64,000 nucleotides of DNA from Achromobacter spanius (lineage in GTDB: Bacteria; Pseudomonadota; Gammaproteobacteria; Burkholderiales; Burkholderiaceae_B): NCBI RefSeq assembly GCF_029637605.1, contig NZ_CP121261.1, positions 62,001-126,000 on the forward strand, read 5' to 3'. Of this stretch, positions 40,704 to 48,958 are shown in pieces. The notes beneath the pieces were generated by a model. That model made no database searches and had not been told where the DNA came from. It saw only the letters and a program-made list of their open reading frames with translations. Both the position numbers and the translations under genes were made by a program. Each line of letters begins with the position of its first letter. The first letter of the stretch is position 1.

Positions 40704-41082
40704 TCTGTTGCGAACTTCCCAGGAGGGTGGGTTTGTACGCGCCCGGTGTCCCTCCTAGTAGTCAAAGCGGCGTTGACCATGCTAGAATCGCTGGTTATCG
40801 CTAAACCGAACTTGGCTTGTTACTCTTTGGGTAGTCTTTGGGTAACGGAAACAGCCAGCGGAAATCCGAGAAATAAGCAAGAACGAGTAGAAGTGGGTGC
40901 GCATCGGTGTTGTTCAAGCAGCGCTGCATGTTTCCCACTTAGTCGTTTTTCAGGAACTCGGGTTGCGCTTTCAAGGTTCCACGTTCCGCGGTTATCGCGG
41001 ACCTGGACCCGCGCAGCGTTGCTGGTAAGCAAGCCAGGTTTGTCATCAACTTTTGTTACCCTACAAGCAGGCCAATCACTTT
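40704..41082 (+). other. 379-bp region with rpsU promoter and long leader
   Basis: No protein gene. An inverted repeat AGGAGGG (40721-40727) / CCCTCCT (40750-40756) follows the PRTase gene. Downstream of the rpsU promoter the leader is nearly 290 nt and can fold: GTGGG near 40891 with CCCAC near 40937, and CCGCG / CGCGG around 40991-41005. It may be a regulated 5' UTR or give a small RNA. Confidence 0.55.
40780..40788 (+). promoter_or_regulatory. Extended -10 promoter of rpsU
   Basis: TGCTAGAAT (TGn plus TAGAAT at 40783-40788). TTGACC at 40773-40778 is too close to act as its -35, but could pair over 17 bp with the weaker TATCGC at 40796-40801 as a second promoter. Confidence 0.55.
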
Positions 41083-41295
41083 ATGCCTATCGTTCGACTG
41101 AAGGAAAACGAACCGTTTGAAGCCGCTCTGCGCCGCTTCAAGCGCACCATCGAAAAGACCGGTTTGCTCACCGAGCTGCGTTCGCGCGAGTTCTATGAGA
41201 AGCCCACGGCTGAGCGCAAGCGCAAGCACGCCGCCGCCGTGAAGCGCCACTACAAGCGCATCCGTAGCCAACAACTGCCCCCGCGCCTGTATTGA
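41083..41295 (+). CDS. rpsU: 30S ribosomal protein S21
   Basis: A 70-residue S21: [21 protein letters not shown], then the basic [15 protein letters not shown] tail. An in-frame ATG ten codons upstream has no family support. It heads the rpsU-dnaG-rpoD macromolecular-synthesis group and ends 19 bp before dnaG. Confidence 0.97.
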   Translation: MPIVRLKENEPFEAALRRFKRTIEKTGLLTELRSREFYEKPTAERKRKHAAAVKRHYKRIRSQQLPPRLY

Positions 41296-41314
41296 TTTTT
41301 GATTCCCGAATCTA

Positions 41315-43375
41315 TTGATTCCAGAATCATTCATCCAGGATCTACTCGCCCGAGTCGACGTCGTCGACGTAGTCGGGCGATATGTGCAGTTGCGAAAGGG
41401 TGGGGCCAACTTGCTTGGCCTGTGCCCCTTTCATAACGAAAAAAGTCCGTCATTCACTGTCAGCCCCACCAAGCAGTTCTATCACTGCTTCGGCTGTGGA
41501 GCACACGGCAGCGCCATCACTTTCCTGATGGAACATACGGGCACCAGTTTCCCCGAAGCCGTGCGTACGCTCGCGGCTTCGGCGGGAATGACGGTCCCCG
41601 AAGAAAATCGCAGTCCACGCCAGCAGCAGGAATCCGCGCGTCGCAAGGCCGAGGAGTCCCGCCACACACAGGTGCTGGATGCCGCTCAGGCGCATTATCT
41701 GAAGCAGTTGCGGGCATCGCCCGTCGCGATCCGCTACCTGAAGCAGCGTGGCCTGACCGGGGAAATCGCGGCACATTTCGGCTTGGGGTGGTCGGGCACC
41801 GACCGTCACGGGCTGTCGCAGGTTTTTCCCAATTACGAAGATCCCACGCTGGTTGAGTCAGGGCTGGTCATCGAGTCCGAAGACGGTCGCCGCTATGACC
41901 GTTTTCGCGAGCGCGTCATGTTTCCGATCCGCAATGTGAGGGGTAGCCTCATCGGATTTGGCGGGCGCATCATCGGCAAGGGCGAGCCTAAATACCTGAA
42001 TTCCCCCGAAACACCGCTGTTCTCCAAGGGCCACGAGCTATACGGCCTGTGGGAGGCGCGCCAAGCCATCCGCCAGGAAGGCCAAGTGATCGTGGTCGAA
42101 GGCTACATGGATGTGGTGGGGCTGGCGCAGCAGGGCATCGCCAACGCTGTCGCGACGCTGGGTACGGCGACTACCCCGGACCATGTGAAAAAGCTGCTCC
42201 GCGCAAGCGACAAGGTCATCTTCAGTTTTGACGGGGACGGAGCGGGTCGCCGCGCCGCCTGGCGAGCATTGCAGGCTTGCCTGCCGGTGCTGCGTGACGA
42301 TATCGCAATACGCTTTTTGTTTTTGCCGTCGGAACACGACCCCGATTCTTACGTCCGCGAATTAGGCGCCGAAGCGTTTCGCGCCTGTTTGAGCGATGCG
42401 GTGGCGCTGTCGCGCTTCCTGCTGGATGAATTGGCCTCGCGTCATAACATGTCCGAAGCGGAAGGGCGTGCCAGTTGCCTGCATGAAGCCAAGCCTTTGT
42501 TGGCGACGATTCCAGAGTGCGCGTTGCGCGTTCAGATCGAGCGCGAAATGGCCAAGCTGGTGCAACTGACGCCCGAAGAAATGGCGCAGATTCTGGCCCA
42601 GCAGCCCGCCAAGCCTTTTGCGCCAGCCGGGTCCAAACTCCCGTCTGGCGAAGGGGCCAGCGCAGCGGGCGCCTCCGGCTCGGACCATGATGGCGGTCAC
42701 CCGGACATGGGTTACGACTTTGCCGGCCATGATTTCCAGGACATTCCCGCTGATGAGCCTGACTATGCCGATTACGGGCATATCCCGTCGCAAGGCGCGG
42801 AGATGCACGGCGGTGGTGGTCAGAGGGCGGGGGGAAAGTCCGAATGGAAAAGCAAAAGCGACTGGAAGGGCAAGAGCGACTGGAAGGGCGGCAAGGGTAA
42901 CTGGAAGGGGCGCCGTGACAATGACGTCGGCGGCTTCGAAGGGCGCCGCACGATGCCGTCGCTGGCCAAGCGTTTGTTGGGTCTTTTGCTTGCCCATCCT
43001 GAATTAGTGGACTCCATGGGTGATCAGCAGCTTGAAGTCATCGACCATGGTCCCCATCTAGGTTTGGTAAGAGACCTGATCATGCTGGCCCAATCCAGTG
43101 GTGCGCGCCATGTGGGCGCCTTGCTGGAAGCGGCTGAGCCGGACTCGGACTTGGCGACCGTATTGAAAGGCTTGCGCGCGGATATCCTGTCGCAGGAAGA
43201 TCTGCCCGACCCGCAGACCGAGTGGGATGACGCCTTGCGGCGTATTGAATTCGATTCAGCCAAGCTGGAAATGGCCAAGTTGGCCTCGACCGGGCTGTCG
43301 ACTGACGAAGCGCGCAAACGCTACGTGGAGCTATCCGGCAGACTAGCCGTTCTGAAGGGTGCCGGGATACGTTAA
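41315..43375 (+). CDS. dnaG: DNA primase
   Basis: A 686-residue DnaG that makes replication primers. Zinc-binding CHCC site Cys37, His40, Cys58, Cys61; RNA-polymerase core with toprim motifs EGYMDVVGL and FDGDGAGRRAA; C-terminal DnaB-binding domain (about 550-686). The start is TTG 41315, the only start codon in frame after an upstream stop. Between core and C-terminal domain (about residues 440-540) is a long low-complexity linker. It includes four W-K units near 508-530 (SEWKSK, SDWKGK, SDWKGG, GNWKGR) that are not a family feature. Longer than E. coli DnaG (581) mainly because of that linker. Confidence 0.97.
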   Translation: MIPESFIQDLLARVDVVDVVGRYVQLRKGGANLLGLCPFHNEKSPSFTVSPTKQFYHCFGCGAHGSAITFLMEHTGTSFPEAVRTLAASAGMTVPEENRSPRQQQESARRKAEESRHTQVLDAAQAHYLKQLRASPVAIRYLKQRGLTGEIAAHFGLGWSGTDRHGLSQVFPNYEDPTLVESGLVIESEDGRRYDRFRERVMFPIRNVRGSLIGFGGRIIGKGEPKYLNSPETPLFSKGHELYGLWEARQAIRQEGQVIVVEGYMDVVGLAQQGIANAVATLGTATTPDHVKKLLRASDKVIFSFDGDGAGRRAAWRALQACLPVLRDDIAIRFLFLPSEHDPDSYVRELGAEAFRACLSDAVALSRFLLDELASRHNMSEAEGRASCLHEAKPLLATIPECALRVQIEREMAKLVQLTPEEMAQILAQQPAKPFAPAGSKLPSGEGASAAGASGSDHDGGHPDMGYDFAGHDFQDIPADEPDYADYGHIPSQGAEMHGGGGQRAGGKSEWKSKSDWKGKSDWKGGKGNWKGRRDNDVGGFEGRRTMPSLAKRLLGLLLAHPELVDSMGDQQLEVIDHGPHLGLVRDLIMLAQSSGARHVGALLEAAEPDSDLATVLKGLRADILSQEDLPDPQTEWDDALRRIEFDSAKLEMAKLASTGLSTDEARKRYVELSGRLAVLKGAGIR

Positions 43376-44118
43376 ATGCGCTAAAATCAAAGGTTGTCCG
43401 CTGGCAGGTATGAGTGCCCGGTGGAGCAGTCTGACGGAATCAAATCCAGATATCGCGATCTAATTCTGAAGTGCTGTAGTTGAAACGCAGTTGTAGAAAG
43501 AGCAAGCAAGAAAGTAGCCAGTAGGAAGCTGCAAAGCAGTAGGAAGCAGCGAGGTAGTAGGAAACAGCAAAAGAAGCAGCAAAGAAGCAGCATTTAGAAA
43601 AAATCAGTAGAAAGTGAAGCATCGGTGCTGGAAGAAGGGCACTAGAAAAGAGTACGTAGGAATTGAAATTCGGCCGTAGGGCTTCAGGCCCGGCAGTCGA
43701 GTTTGTTACATCATTAAATTATTATGGCCAATGGCTGATAGCCAAAGGCTGAGCGGTGAATCAGGCAGTTCAACGGCGAGCATTTTTGCGTAGCGTTAGT
43801 GGTCTGGGTGCTGTGTCTACATAGCTGCTAGGGGCAATGACCCCATAAGCAAGCAAAGCCTATTTATAGGCAGGCAGCCCCCCCCAACGCCCGGAATCCG
43901 TCGCGGAATGAGGTTATGCACGTAAAGCGTCCCAACGGTATTGCACCGCCACGTCGCTAAACGGGTTCGAAAGAACTGGCGCTGCGAACAACGCAGCCGC
44001 GTGATCTTCGCCGATTTATCTGTTTTACCCGTAGCTGCGTCGCGCTAGGCCACCGTCTGGCGTGGTGCTTGCGCGGTGCAACATGCCCAAACGGGTTGCG
44101 ACGACCACGGAAGCGACT
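43376..44118 (+). other. 743-bp intergenic region upstream of rpoD
   Basis: No convincing gene. A TAAAAT box lies at 43382-43387. A strikingly purine-rich, repeat-like stretch spans about 43485-43670. An AT-rich segment at 43703-43730 could hold a promoter, and a run of eight C is at 43878-43885. Reverse-strand ORFs here are Leu/Cys/Phe low-complexity artefacts of the purine tract. The rest is normal GC without a coding signal. Confidence 0.6.
43485..43660 (+). repeat. Purine-rich degenerate repeat tract
   Basis: Repeated variants of AGTAGGAAGC and AAGAAGCAGC make the + strand mostly A and G for about 180 bp, with many stop codons in all forward frames. It is presumably transcribed as part of the rpoD leader or the dnaG 3' region. 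Confidence 0.6.
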
Positions 44119-46395
44119 ATGACCAAATCCACCGGCAAATCCTCCTCTGCAATTGATGCGGCTGAAATCAAGGCCCCCGCGGCCAAGCGCGCCGTAAGCA
44201 TGGCGGCGGAAAAAGCGCCCGCCAAGACGGCGGTGAAGGTCGCCAAGCCTGCTGCCAAGACGGCTGCCAAGAAGGCAACCAAGACGGCTGCGGCTGACAA
44301 GCCCGAGAAAGTGACGAAGGCTCGCGCCAAGAAGGCTGAGGACAAGCTCGCCGACTTGGTCGGCGGTAGCGCCCCGCGCTCGGGCCCGGTCCCGAGCGGC
44401 CGCCGCCCTGGCCGTCCCGCCAAGAACGCCAACAATGATTCCGACGGTTTCGACGACACGATGGACGGCGAAGGCGAAGTCTTGCCCGATCTGAAGCCGC
44501 CCAAGCGTGGTGGCAAGCGCGGCAAGGCTGATCCCAAGGATCTGATCGCCCGCGGTCCCGTCACGCCGGAAGAGTACGAAGCGCGCCGCAATCGCCTGAA
44601 GCAGTTGATCAAGCTGGGCAAGGACCGCGGCTACCTGACGTACGGCGAAATCAACGACCATCTGCCTGACGACCTGGTGGATGCCGAAGCCATTGACGGC
44701 ATCATCAGCACATTCAGCGACATGGGTATCGCGGTCTACGACCAGGCACCCGACGCCGAAACGCTGCTGATGAGCGAGAACGCACCGGTTGCGTCCAACG
44801 ACGACGACGTCGAAGACGAAGCCGAAGCCGCGCTCACCACCGTGGATTCCGACTTTGGCCGCACCACCGACCCCGTGCGTATGTACATGCGCGAAATGGG
44901 TTCGGTCGAGCTGCTGACTCGTGAAGGCGAAATCGAAATCGCCAAGCGCATCGAAGATGGCTTGAAGCACATGGTCATGGCCATTTCGGCCTGCCCGACC
45001 ACGATCAACGAGATCCTTGCCCACATTCTGCGCGTGCGCGAAGGCCAGGCCCAGATCGACGAAGTCGTTGATGGCCTGGTTGATCCGGAAGACGGCGAAG
45101 AATACGCCGGCGCCGGTGTCACCGCAGACGAAGACGAAGGCGACGACGGCCCCGCCGGCGGCATGTCCAGCAAGCAGCTGGAAGACCTGCGCGTGAAGGC
45201 GCTGGCCAAGTTCGACGAAGTGGGCAAGCAATTCGACAAGATGCGCTTGTCGTACGAGAAGGACGGCTACAAGTCAGACATCTACGTGCGCGCCCAGGAA
45301 TCCATCCAGAACGAACTGATGGGTATCCGCTTCACCGCCAAGATGGTCGAGAAGCTGGCTGACACGCTGCGCAGCCAAGTGGAAGAAGTGCGCCAGCTTG
45401 AACGCGCCGTCCTGCACACGTGTGTGGACCGTGCCGGCATGCCGCGCTTGCACTTCATCAAGGTCTTCCCCGGCAACGAAACCAATCTGCAATGGGTGGT
45501 GGACGAAGTCGCCGCTGGCCATCCTTACGCCGAGACGCTGGAACGCCAGATTCCCGCCGTTCAGGAGTTGCAGCAGAAGTTGATTGACCTGCAAACGCGT
45601 GTCGTACTGCCGCTGAAGGACTTGAAGGACGTCAACAAGCGCATGGCCACTGGCGAAGCCAAGGCTCGCAAGGCCAAGCGCGAAATGACCGAGGCCAACC
45701 TGCGTCTGGTGATCTCGATTGCCAAGAAGTACACGAACCGCGGCCTGCAGTTCCTGGATCTGATCCAGGAAGGCAACATTGGTTTGATGAAGGCCGTGGA
45801 CAAGTTCGAATACCGTCGCGGCTACAAGTTCTCCACGTACGCCACGTGGTGGATTCGTCAGGCCATCACGCGTTCCATCGCCGACCAGGCGCGCACCATC
45901 CGTATCCCGGTTCACATGATCGAAACGATCAACAAGATGAACCGGATCAGCCGTCAGATTCTGCAGGAAACCGGCGCCGAGCCGGATCCCGCAACCCTGG
46001 CGCAGAAGATGGACATGCCCGAGGACAAGATCCGCAAGATCCTGAAGATCGCCAAGGAACCGATCTCGATGGAAACGCCGATTGGTGACGACGATGACTC
46101 GCACCTGGGTGATTTCATTGAAGATACGTCGACCCTGGCTCCTTCGGATGCGGCCTTGCATGGTTCCATGCGTGATGTGGTCAAGGAAGTGCTAGACTCT
46201 CTCACCCCGCGTGAAGCCAAGGTTCTGCGTATGCGTTTCGGCATCGAAATGAGCACCGACCAGACCCTGGAAGAAGTGGGCAAGCAGTTCGACGTCACCC
46301 GCGAGCGCATTCGCCAAATAGAGGCTAAAGCGCTGCGCAAGCTGCGTCACCCCAGCCGGGCCGATAAGCTGAAGAGCTTCCTGGAAGGGCAGTAA
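44119..46395 (+). CDS. rpoD: RNA polymerase primary sigma factor RpoD
   Basis: A 758-residue sigma-70. A Lys/Ala-rich, histone-H1-like N-terminus (about residues 10-75) is followed by region 1.1, a long non-conserved region, region 2 ([40 protein letters not shown]), region 3, and the region 4 helix-turn-helix ([20 protein letters not shown]). ATG 44119, with GGAAG 5 bp ahead, was chosen; ATG 44083 and GTG 44062 are in frame upstream. Last gene of the macromolecular-synthesis block. Confidence 0.97.
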   Translation: MTKSTGKSSSAIDAAEIKAPAAKRAVSMAAEKAPAKTAVKVAKPAAKTAAKKATKTAAADKPEKVTKARAKKAEDKLADLVGGSAPRSGPVPSGRRPGRPAKNANNDSDGFDDTMDGEGEVLPDLKPPKRGGKRGKADPKDLIARGPVTPEEYEARRNRLKQLIKLGKDRGYLTYGEINDHLPDDLVDAEAIDGIISTFSDMGIAVYDQAPDAETLLMSENAPVASNDDDVEDEAEAALTTVDSDFGRTTDPVRMYMREMGSVELLTREGEIEIAKRIEDGLKHMVMAISACPTTINEILAHILRVREGQAQIDEVVDGLVDPEDGEEYAGAGVTADEDEGDDGPAGGMSSKQLEDLRVKALAKFDEVGKQFDKMRLSYEKDGYKSDIYVRAQESIQNELMGIRFTAKMVEKLADTLRSQVEEVRQLERAVLHTCVDRAGMPRLHFIKVFPGNETNLQWVVDEVAAGHPYAETLERQIPAVQELQQKLIDLQTRVVLPLKDLKDVNKRMATGEAKARKAKREMTEANLRLVISIAKKYTNRGLQFLDLIQEGNIGLMKAVDKFEYRRGYKFSTYATWWIRQAITRSIADQARTIRIPVHMIETINKMNRISRQILQETGAEPDPATLAQKMDMPEDKIRKILKIAKEPISMETPIGDDDDSHLGDFIEDTSTLAPSDAALHGSMRDVVKEVLDSLTPREAKVLRMRFGIEMSTDQTLEEVGKQFDVTRERIRQIEAKALRKLRHPSRADKLKSFLEGQ

Positions 46396-46404
46396 TCATT
46401 TCCT

Positions 46405-46482
<78 letters not shown>

Positions 46483-46506
46483 AGAAAATCCTGAGAAATC
46501 AGGTAC

Positions 46507-46541
46507 GACACAGCCGCCAGCAATGGCGGCTGTGTCGTTTC
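46507..46541 (+). terminator. Terminator after rpoD and the tRNA
   Basis: Perfect 13-bp stem CGACACAGCCGCC / GGCGGCTGTGTCG with a 6-base loop and TTT, 25 bp after the tRNA. Confidence 0.8.
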
Positions 46542-46711
46542 TGGCGTCTACAGTGTCCAAAACATGACGGTCCTGGCATGGTTGGTAACGTGCGTCTAAG
46601 CCAAGTGGCATACTTCCGGACCGTCCCGATTCGCTCCTGGCCTTGCTGTATTACCGACGTATAAGGCGCGGATCTCGAGGATAAATTTTTCCTCTGCCAA
46701 CGCGGAACCGT

Positions 46712-46831
46712 ATGCAACCCCTCGCCCTGCTAATGCGTTTTTACTATGCCGTGCTCGATCCCGTGATCGTGCGACGGCGTCAGGCTGCGCGCTTGCGCCA
46801 ATGGGGGAGTCACCCGTGCCCACGGCCCTGA
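46712..46831 (+). other. 39-codon ORF, likely the displaced N-terminus of the next gene
   Basis: Reads MQPLALLMRFYYAVLDPV and then an Arg-rich helix ending LRQWGSHP. It looks like a natural N-terminus, and its frame joins that of the next ORF by a -1 shift at a run of five G (46803-46807). No separate function is evident. The 170 bp before it, after the terminator, holds nothing I recognise. Confidence 0.45.
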
Positions 46832-47559
46832 GCCTGGAAGGGGCGCGGGCGCAAGGACCTGGTGCGACGCAGGCGTTGGTGCGCATGCAGCGCGTGGCAC
46901 AACGCTACGATATGCAAGGCATTGGCCGGGGCGCCACGCCGATGATGCTGGATTTACATGCCTGCCGCGATGTCCAGGGTTTGGATCGCCTGCTACGCAG
47001 CCGCTCTTCGCGCAACTTGTCCAAGATTCGCCGCGCCGAACGCATCGGCTATCGCGTGCGTCCCTTTGCGCTAGCGAACCACATCCATGATGTGCACGCC
47101 ATTAAAACGTCGATGGCCGTACGTAGCGGTGGCCCCGTGCTAGCACGCTGGCTGTTACGGCCTGAGCATATCGGCCAGCAGGCCGAGCATGCGCAGCCCT
47201 GGCAGGTTCCCGCCTGCGATACGCATTGGACACTGTGGTGGGGCGTCTTCATTGATAGCCCTGGCCATCGCAACGGGCCACTTGAAACCCCAGAGCGTCT
47301 GGTGGCCTATACCAAGCTCGCGCGCAGCGGCGAATTGGTTCACTACCTGGACCTGATGGGGCACCGCGATCATCTGGCTGACGGCATCATGCTGCTAATG
47401 CACGTGCACATTGCACAATGGCTGCTGCACGCTGACTCGCCACCGGCCCGTGGTGCGCGCGCCATCTGGTATGGGGCGCTGGAGCATGGAGGAGAAGGCC
47501 TGCTTACCTGGAAGCGGCGCGCGGGCTTCGCCCCCGTGCGAGCCCGCTTGCAGGCTTGA
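46801..47559 (+). CDS. GNAT-like protein of unknown function, probably frameshifted at its 5' end
   Basis: A 252-residue frame. The centre (SRNLSKIRRAERIGYRVRPF, DVHAIKTSMAVRSGG) and C-terminal half (ERLVAYTKLARSGELVHYLD, GHRDHLADGIMLLMHVHIAQ) resemble acyltransferase-fold proteins of unknown substrate. ATG 46801 lacks a ribosome site and lies inside the preceding 39-codon ORF. One extra G in the five-G run would fuse the two into one protein of about 280 residues. It may be a pseudogene, a phase variant or a sequencing slip. No operon partner. Confidence 0.55.
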   Translation: MGESPVPTALSLEGARAQGPGATQALVRMQRVAQRYDMQGIGRGATPMMLDLHACRDVQGLDRLLRSRSSRNLSKIRRAERIGYRVRPFALANHIHDVHAIKTSMAVRSGGPVLARWLLRPEHIGQQAEHAQPWQVPACDTHWTLWWGVFIDSPGHRNGPLETPERLVAYTKLARSGELVHYLDLMGHRDHLADGIMLLMHVHIAQWLLHADSPPARGARAIWYGALEHGGEGLLTWKRRAGFAPVRARLQA

Positions 47560-47636
47560 CCTCGCGTACACGAGCGCCGGAGACAGTCGGCATTGTCAGG
47601 TCATGCTGCCGTCGAGCAGGGCGATACGCGGTTTAG

Positions 47637-47801
47637 CTAATAGAAAGACAGATTATCCGTGGATGGCCGCAAGCCGATTTGTTCTTGCAGCGCAACTTCA
47701 GCACAGTATGCGCGGATCATCGCCAGACAAATTTCTTTGTCTGCGAGCGAGAGTGCTCTGAATTGCTCGAGCGGGAAATTGGGGATAGGCCAGTCGTTCA
47801 T
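47637..47801 (-). CDS. Small hypothetical protein (54 residues)
   Basis: Open from ATG at 47801 to TAG at 47637 on the reverse strand. The protein (MNDWPIPNFPLEQFRALSLA onward) is rich in ordinary helical residues (ADKEICLAMIRAYCAEVALQ) and not low-complexity, which suggests a true gene. No clear ribosome site is seen. The rest of 47560-47905 shows nothing recognisable. Function unknown. Confidence 0.4.
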   Translation of the reverse strand: MNDWPIPNFPLEQFRALSLADKEICLAMIRAYCAEVALQEQIGLRPSTDNLSFY

Positions 47802-47905
47802 GCATCGCACTCTACCAAGTGAACTGACCTTTGCGGCGCATACCGGCCCAATCTAGGACCAATTGACTCTCCTATCTGCAGCCCGCCATGGGCACGCCCT
47901 GGCGG

Positions 47906-48199
47906 CTATCGGGGCGCCATTCCCTTTCTAAGCTTGTCCGGCGCTTCCAGCAGGGAAGAGGTGATTCCTTCACGTTCTTGCACACAGGGTTCGTCGCGCA
48001 GGTTCTTCATGAAGTCGTCGTAAAGCTCGCCCGTGACCCCTGCAGGCCGCTTGAAGTCGCTGGACAACTGATACGCGCGTAACAACACCGAGCGCATCCG
48101 CTTGACCTCCCAGAGCAGCGAGATCACATCGGAGTTCCAGGGCTGGCGTTCGCGGATGGTGCGAAGGTCGTCAAGGGTGAGGGGGGCTTTGAACGTCAT
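47906..48199 (-). CDS. SOS-controlled small protein of unknown function
   Basis: A 97-residue acidic/basic helical protein (TLDDLRTIRERQPWNSDVIS, LLWEVKRMRSVLLRAYQLSS). No signal peptide, membrane helix or cysteine motif. A LexA-type box with long symmetry sits 4-35 bp before the ATG, so it is likely induced by DNA damage. No classical ribosome site is seen before the ATG. I do not recognise a named family. It stands alone between the GNAT-like gene and the Tad locus. Confidence 0.7.
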   Translation of the reverse strand: MTFKAPLTLDDLRTIRERQPWNSDVISLLWEVKRMRSVLLRAYQLSSDFKRPAGVTGELYDDFMKNLRDEPCVQEREGITSSLLEAPDKLRKGMAPR

Positions 48200-48202
48200 G
48201 GC

Positions 48203-48234
48203 GGAATATACTGTTTGTATATCCAGTATATTCC
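48203..48234. promoter_or_regulatory. LexA-type SOS box with extended symmetry
   Basis: Arms GGAATATACTG (48203-48213) and CAGTATATTCC (48224-48234) are perfect reverse complements around a 10-base spacer. The core is CTG-N10-CAG, the spacing of the LexA box of gamma- and betaproteobacteria, and read on the reverse strand it is CTGGATATACAAACAG (13 of 16 with the E. coli consensus). It overlaps the probable promoter of the reverse-strand 97-residue gene. Confidence 0.8.
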
Positions 48235-48691
48235 ATCAAAAACGGGGACGTTCCTCACTATCGCAACAAGAGTCCTGCGACGATGCGGACACGAGAGGAT
48301 TTGGCCGTCTTGATATGCCGAATGCCCGGTAATTCGACGCGCCAATGGAAGAGCGCCCCAGCTCAAGATGAGTCTGAGGCGCTCCTGCCCGGCTTCGCAC
48401 GCGATGGGTGTCAGACAGCCCGGCAACTCAAATCTACTGCTGCGAAAACCCATCGGCAATAGGGAAAACCCCAGAAAATTAAAGGGTTACAAGAATCTTG
48501 AGTGGGGTCCGTCCACGAACTGCATGAGCCCTTCGCCGCCGCCGGCGCGAAGGGCTTTTTCTTGTTGGGCCCTCACGTCCTTACGCACGTCAAGGCTACG
48601 AGATCTTTTTGCCCACCTCGGCTTCCGCGAATTGTGACGGCCAGGTGCCAAGCCGACACTGACGCTTCATTCAACGCAGCGGAGAACAGAA
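48235..48691. other. 457-bp region before the Tad locus
   Basis: No supported gene; an 87-codon reverse frame runs through the SOS box and is judged spurious. A terminator lies at 48527-48556. The Tad operon promoter is expected between about 48560 and 48680 but is not obvious. Confidence 0.55.
48527..48560 (+). terminator. Orphan Rho-independent terminator
   Basis: AGCCCTTCG / CGAAGGGCT with a 12-base GC loop and five T. No forward gene ends nearby, so it may close an unannotated short transcript starting around 48450-48480, or block transcription into the Tad operon. Confidence 0.7.
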
Positions 48692-48958
48692 ATGTGGAGC
48701 AGTCGAAAACGGCAATTGGGCCAAGGTATGACGGAATACATCGTTGTCGTGGCGCTGGTAGCGGTGGCGGCCATTGCCGTCTACCAGTATTTCGGTCAGG
48801 TGGTGCGCTCACAAACCGCCGCCATGGCTCGCGAGCTTGCAGGGGAAGATGGCGGCACGCAGACGCGCGCGGCACAGCAGGCGGCTCAGAAGGCAGCCGC
48901 TCAGGCCAAGGCACGGTCCCTCAAGTCCTTTACCGGCAATGCCTCGGATGCGAAGTGA
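48692..48958 (+). CDS. Flp-type prepilin of the Tad system
   Basis: An 88-residue prepilin. Leader RKRQLG (residues 5-10) precedes QGMTEYIVVVALVAVAAIAV, giving Glu at +5 and Tyr at +6, the Flp signature. The mature protein is 78 residues, longer than most Flp pilins. It has a charged Ala/Lys/Gln-rich helical tail (TRAAQQAAQKAAAQAKARS) and no cysteine. Ribosome site GGAG at 48681-48684. First gene of the Tad operon; its TGA overlaps the next ATG. Confidence 0.8.
   Translation: MWSSRKRQLGQGMTEYIVVVALVAVAAIAVYQYFGQVVRSQTAAMARELAGEDGGTQTRAAQQAAQKAAAQAKARSLKSFTGNASDAK

Noticed and set aside
43387..43593. Reverse ORF of 68 codons, Leu/Cys/Phe-rich
   Set aside because: It is only the complement of the purine-rich repeat tract; extreme low complexity and no ribosome site.
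48196..48459. Reverse ORF of 87 codons upstream of the SOS gene
   Set aside because: It reads through the LexA box and probable promoter of the next gene, with no ribosome site and poor composition.
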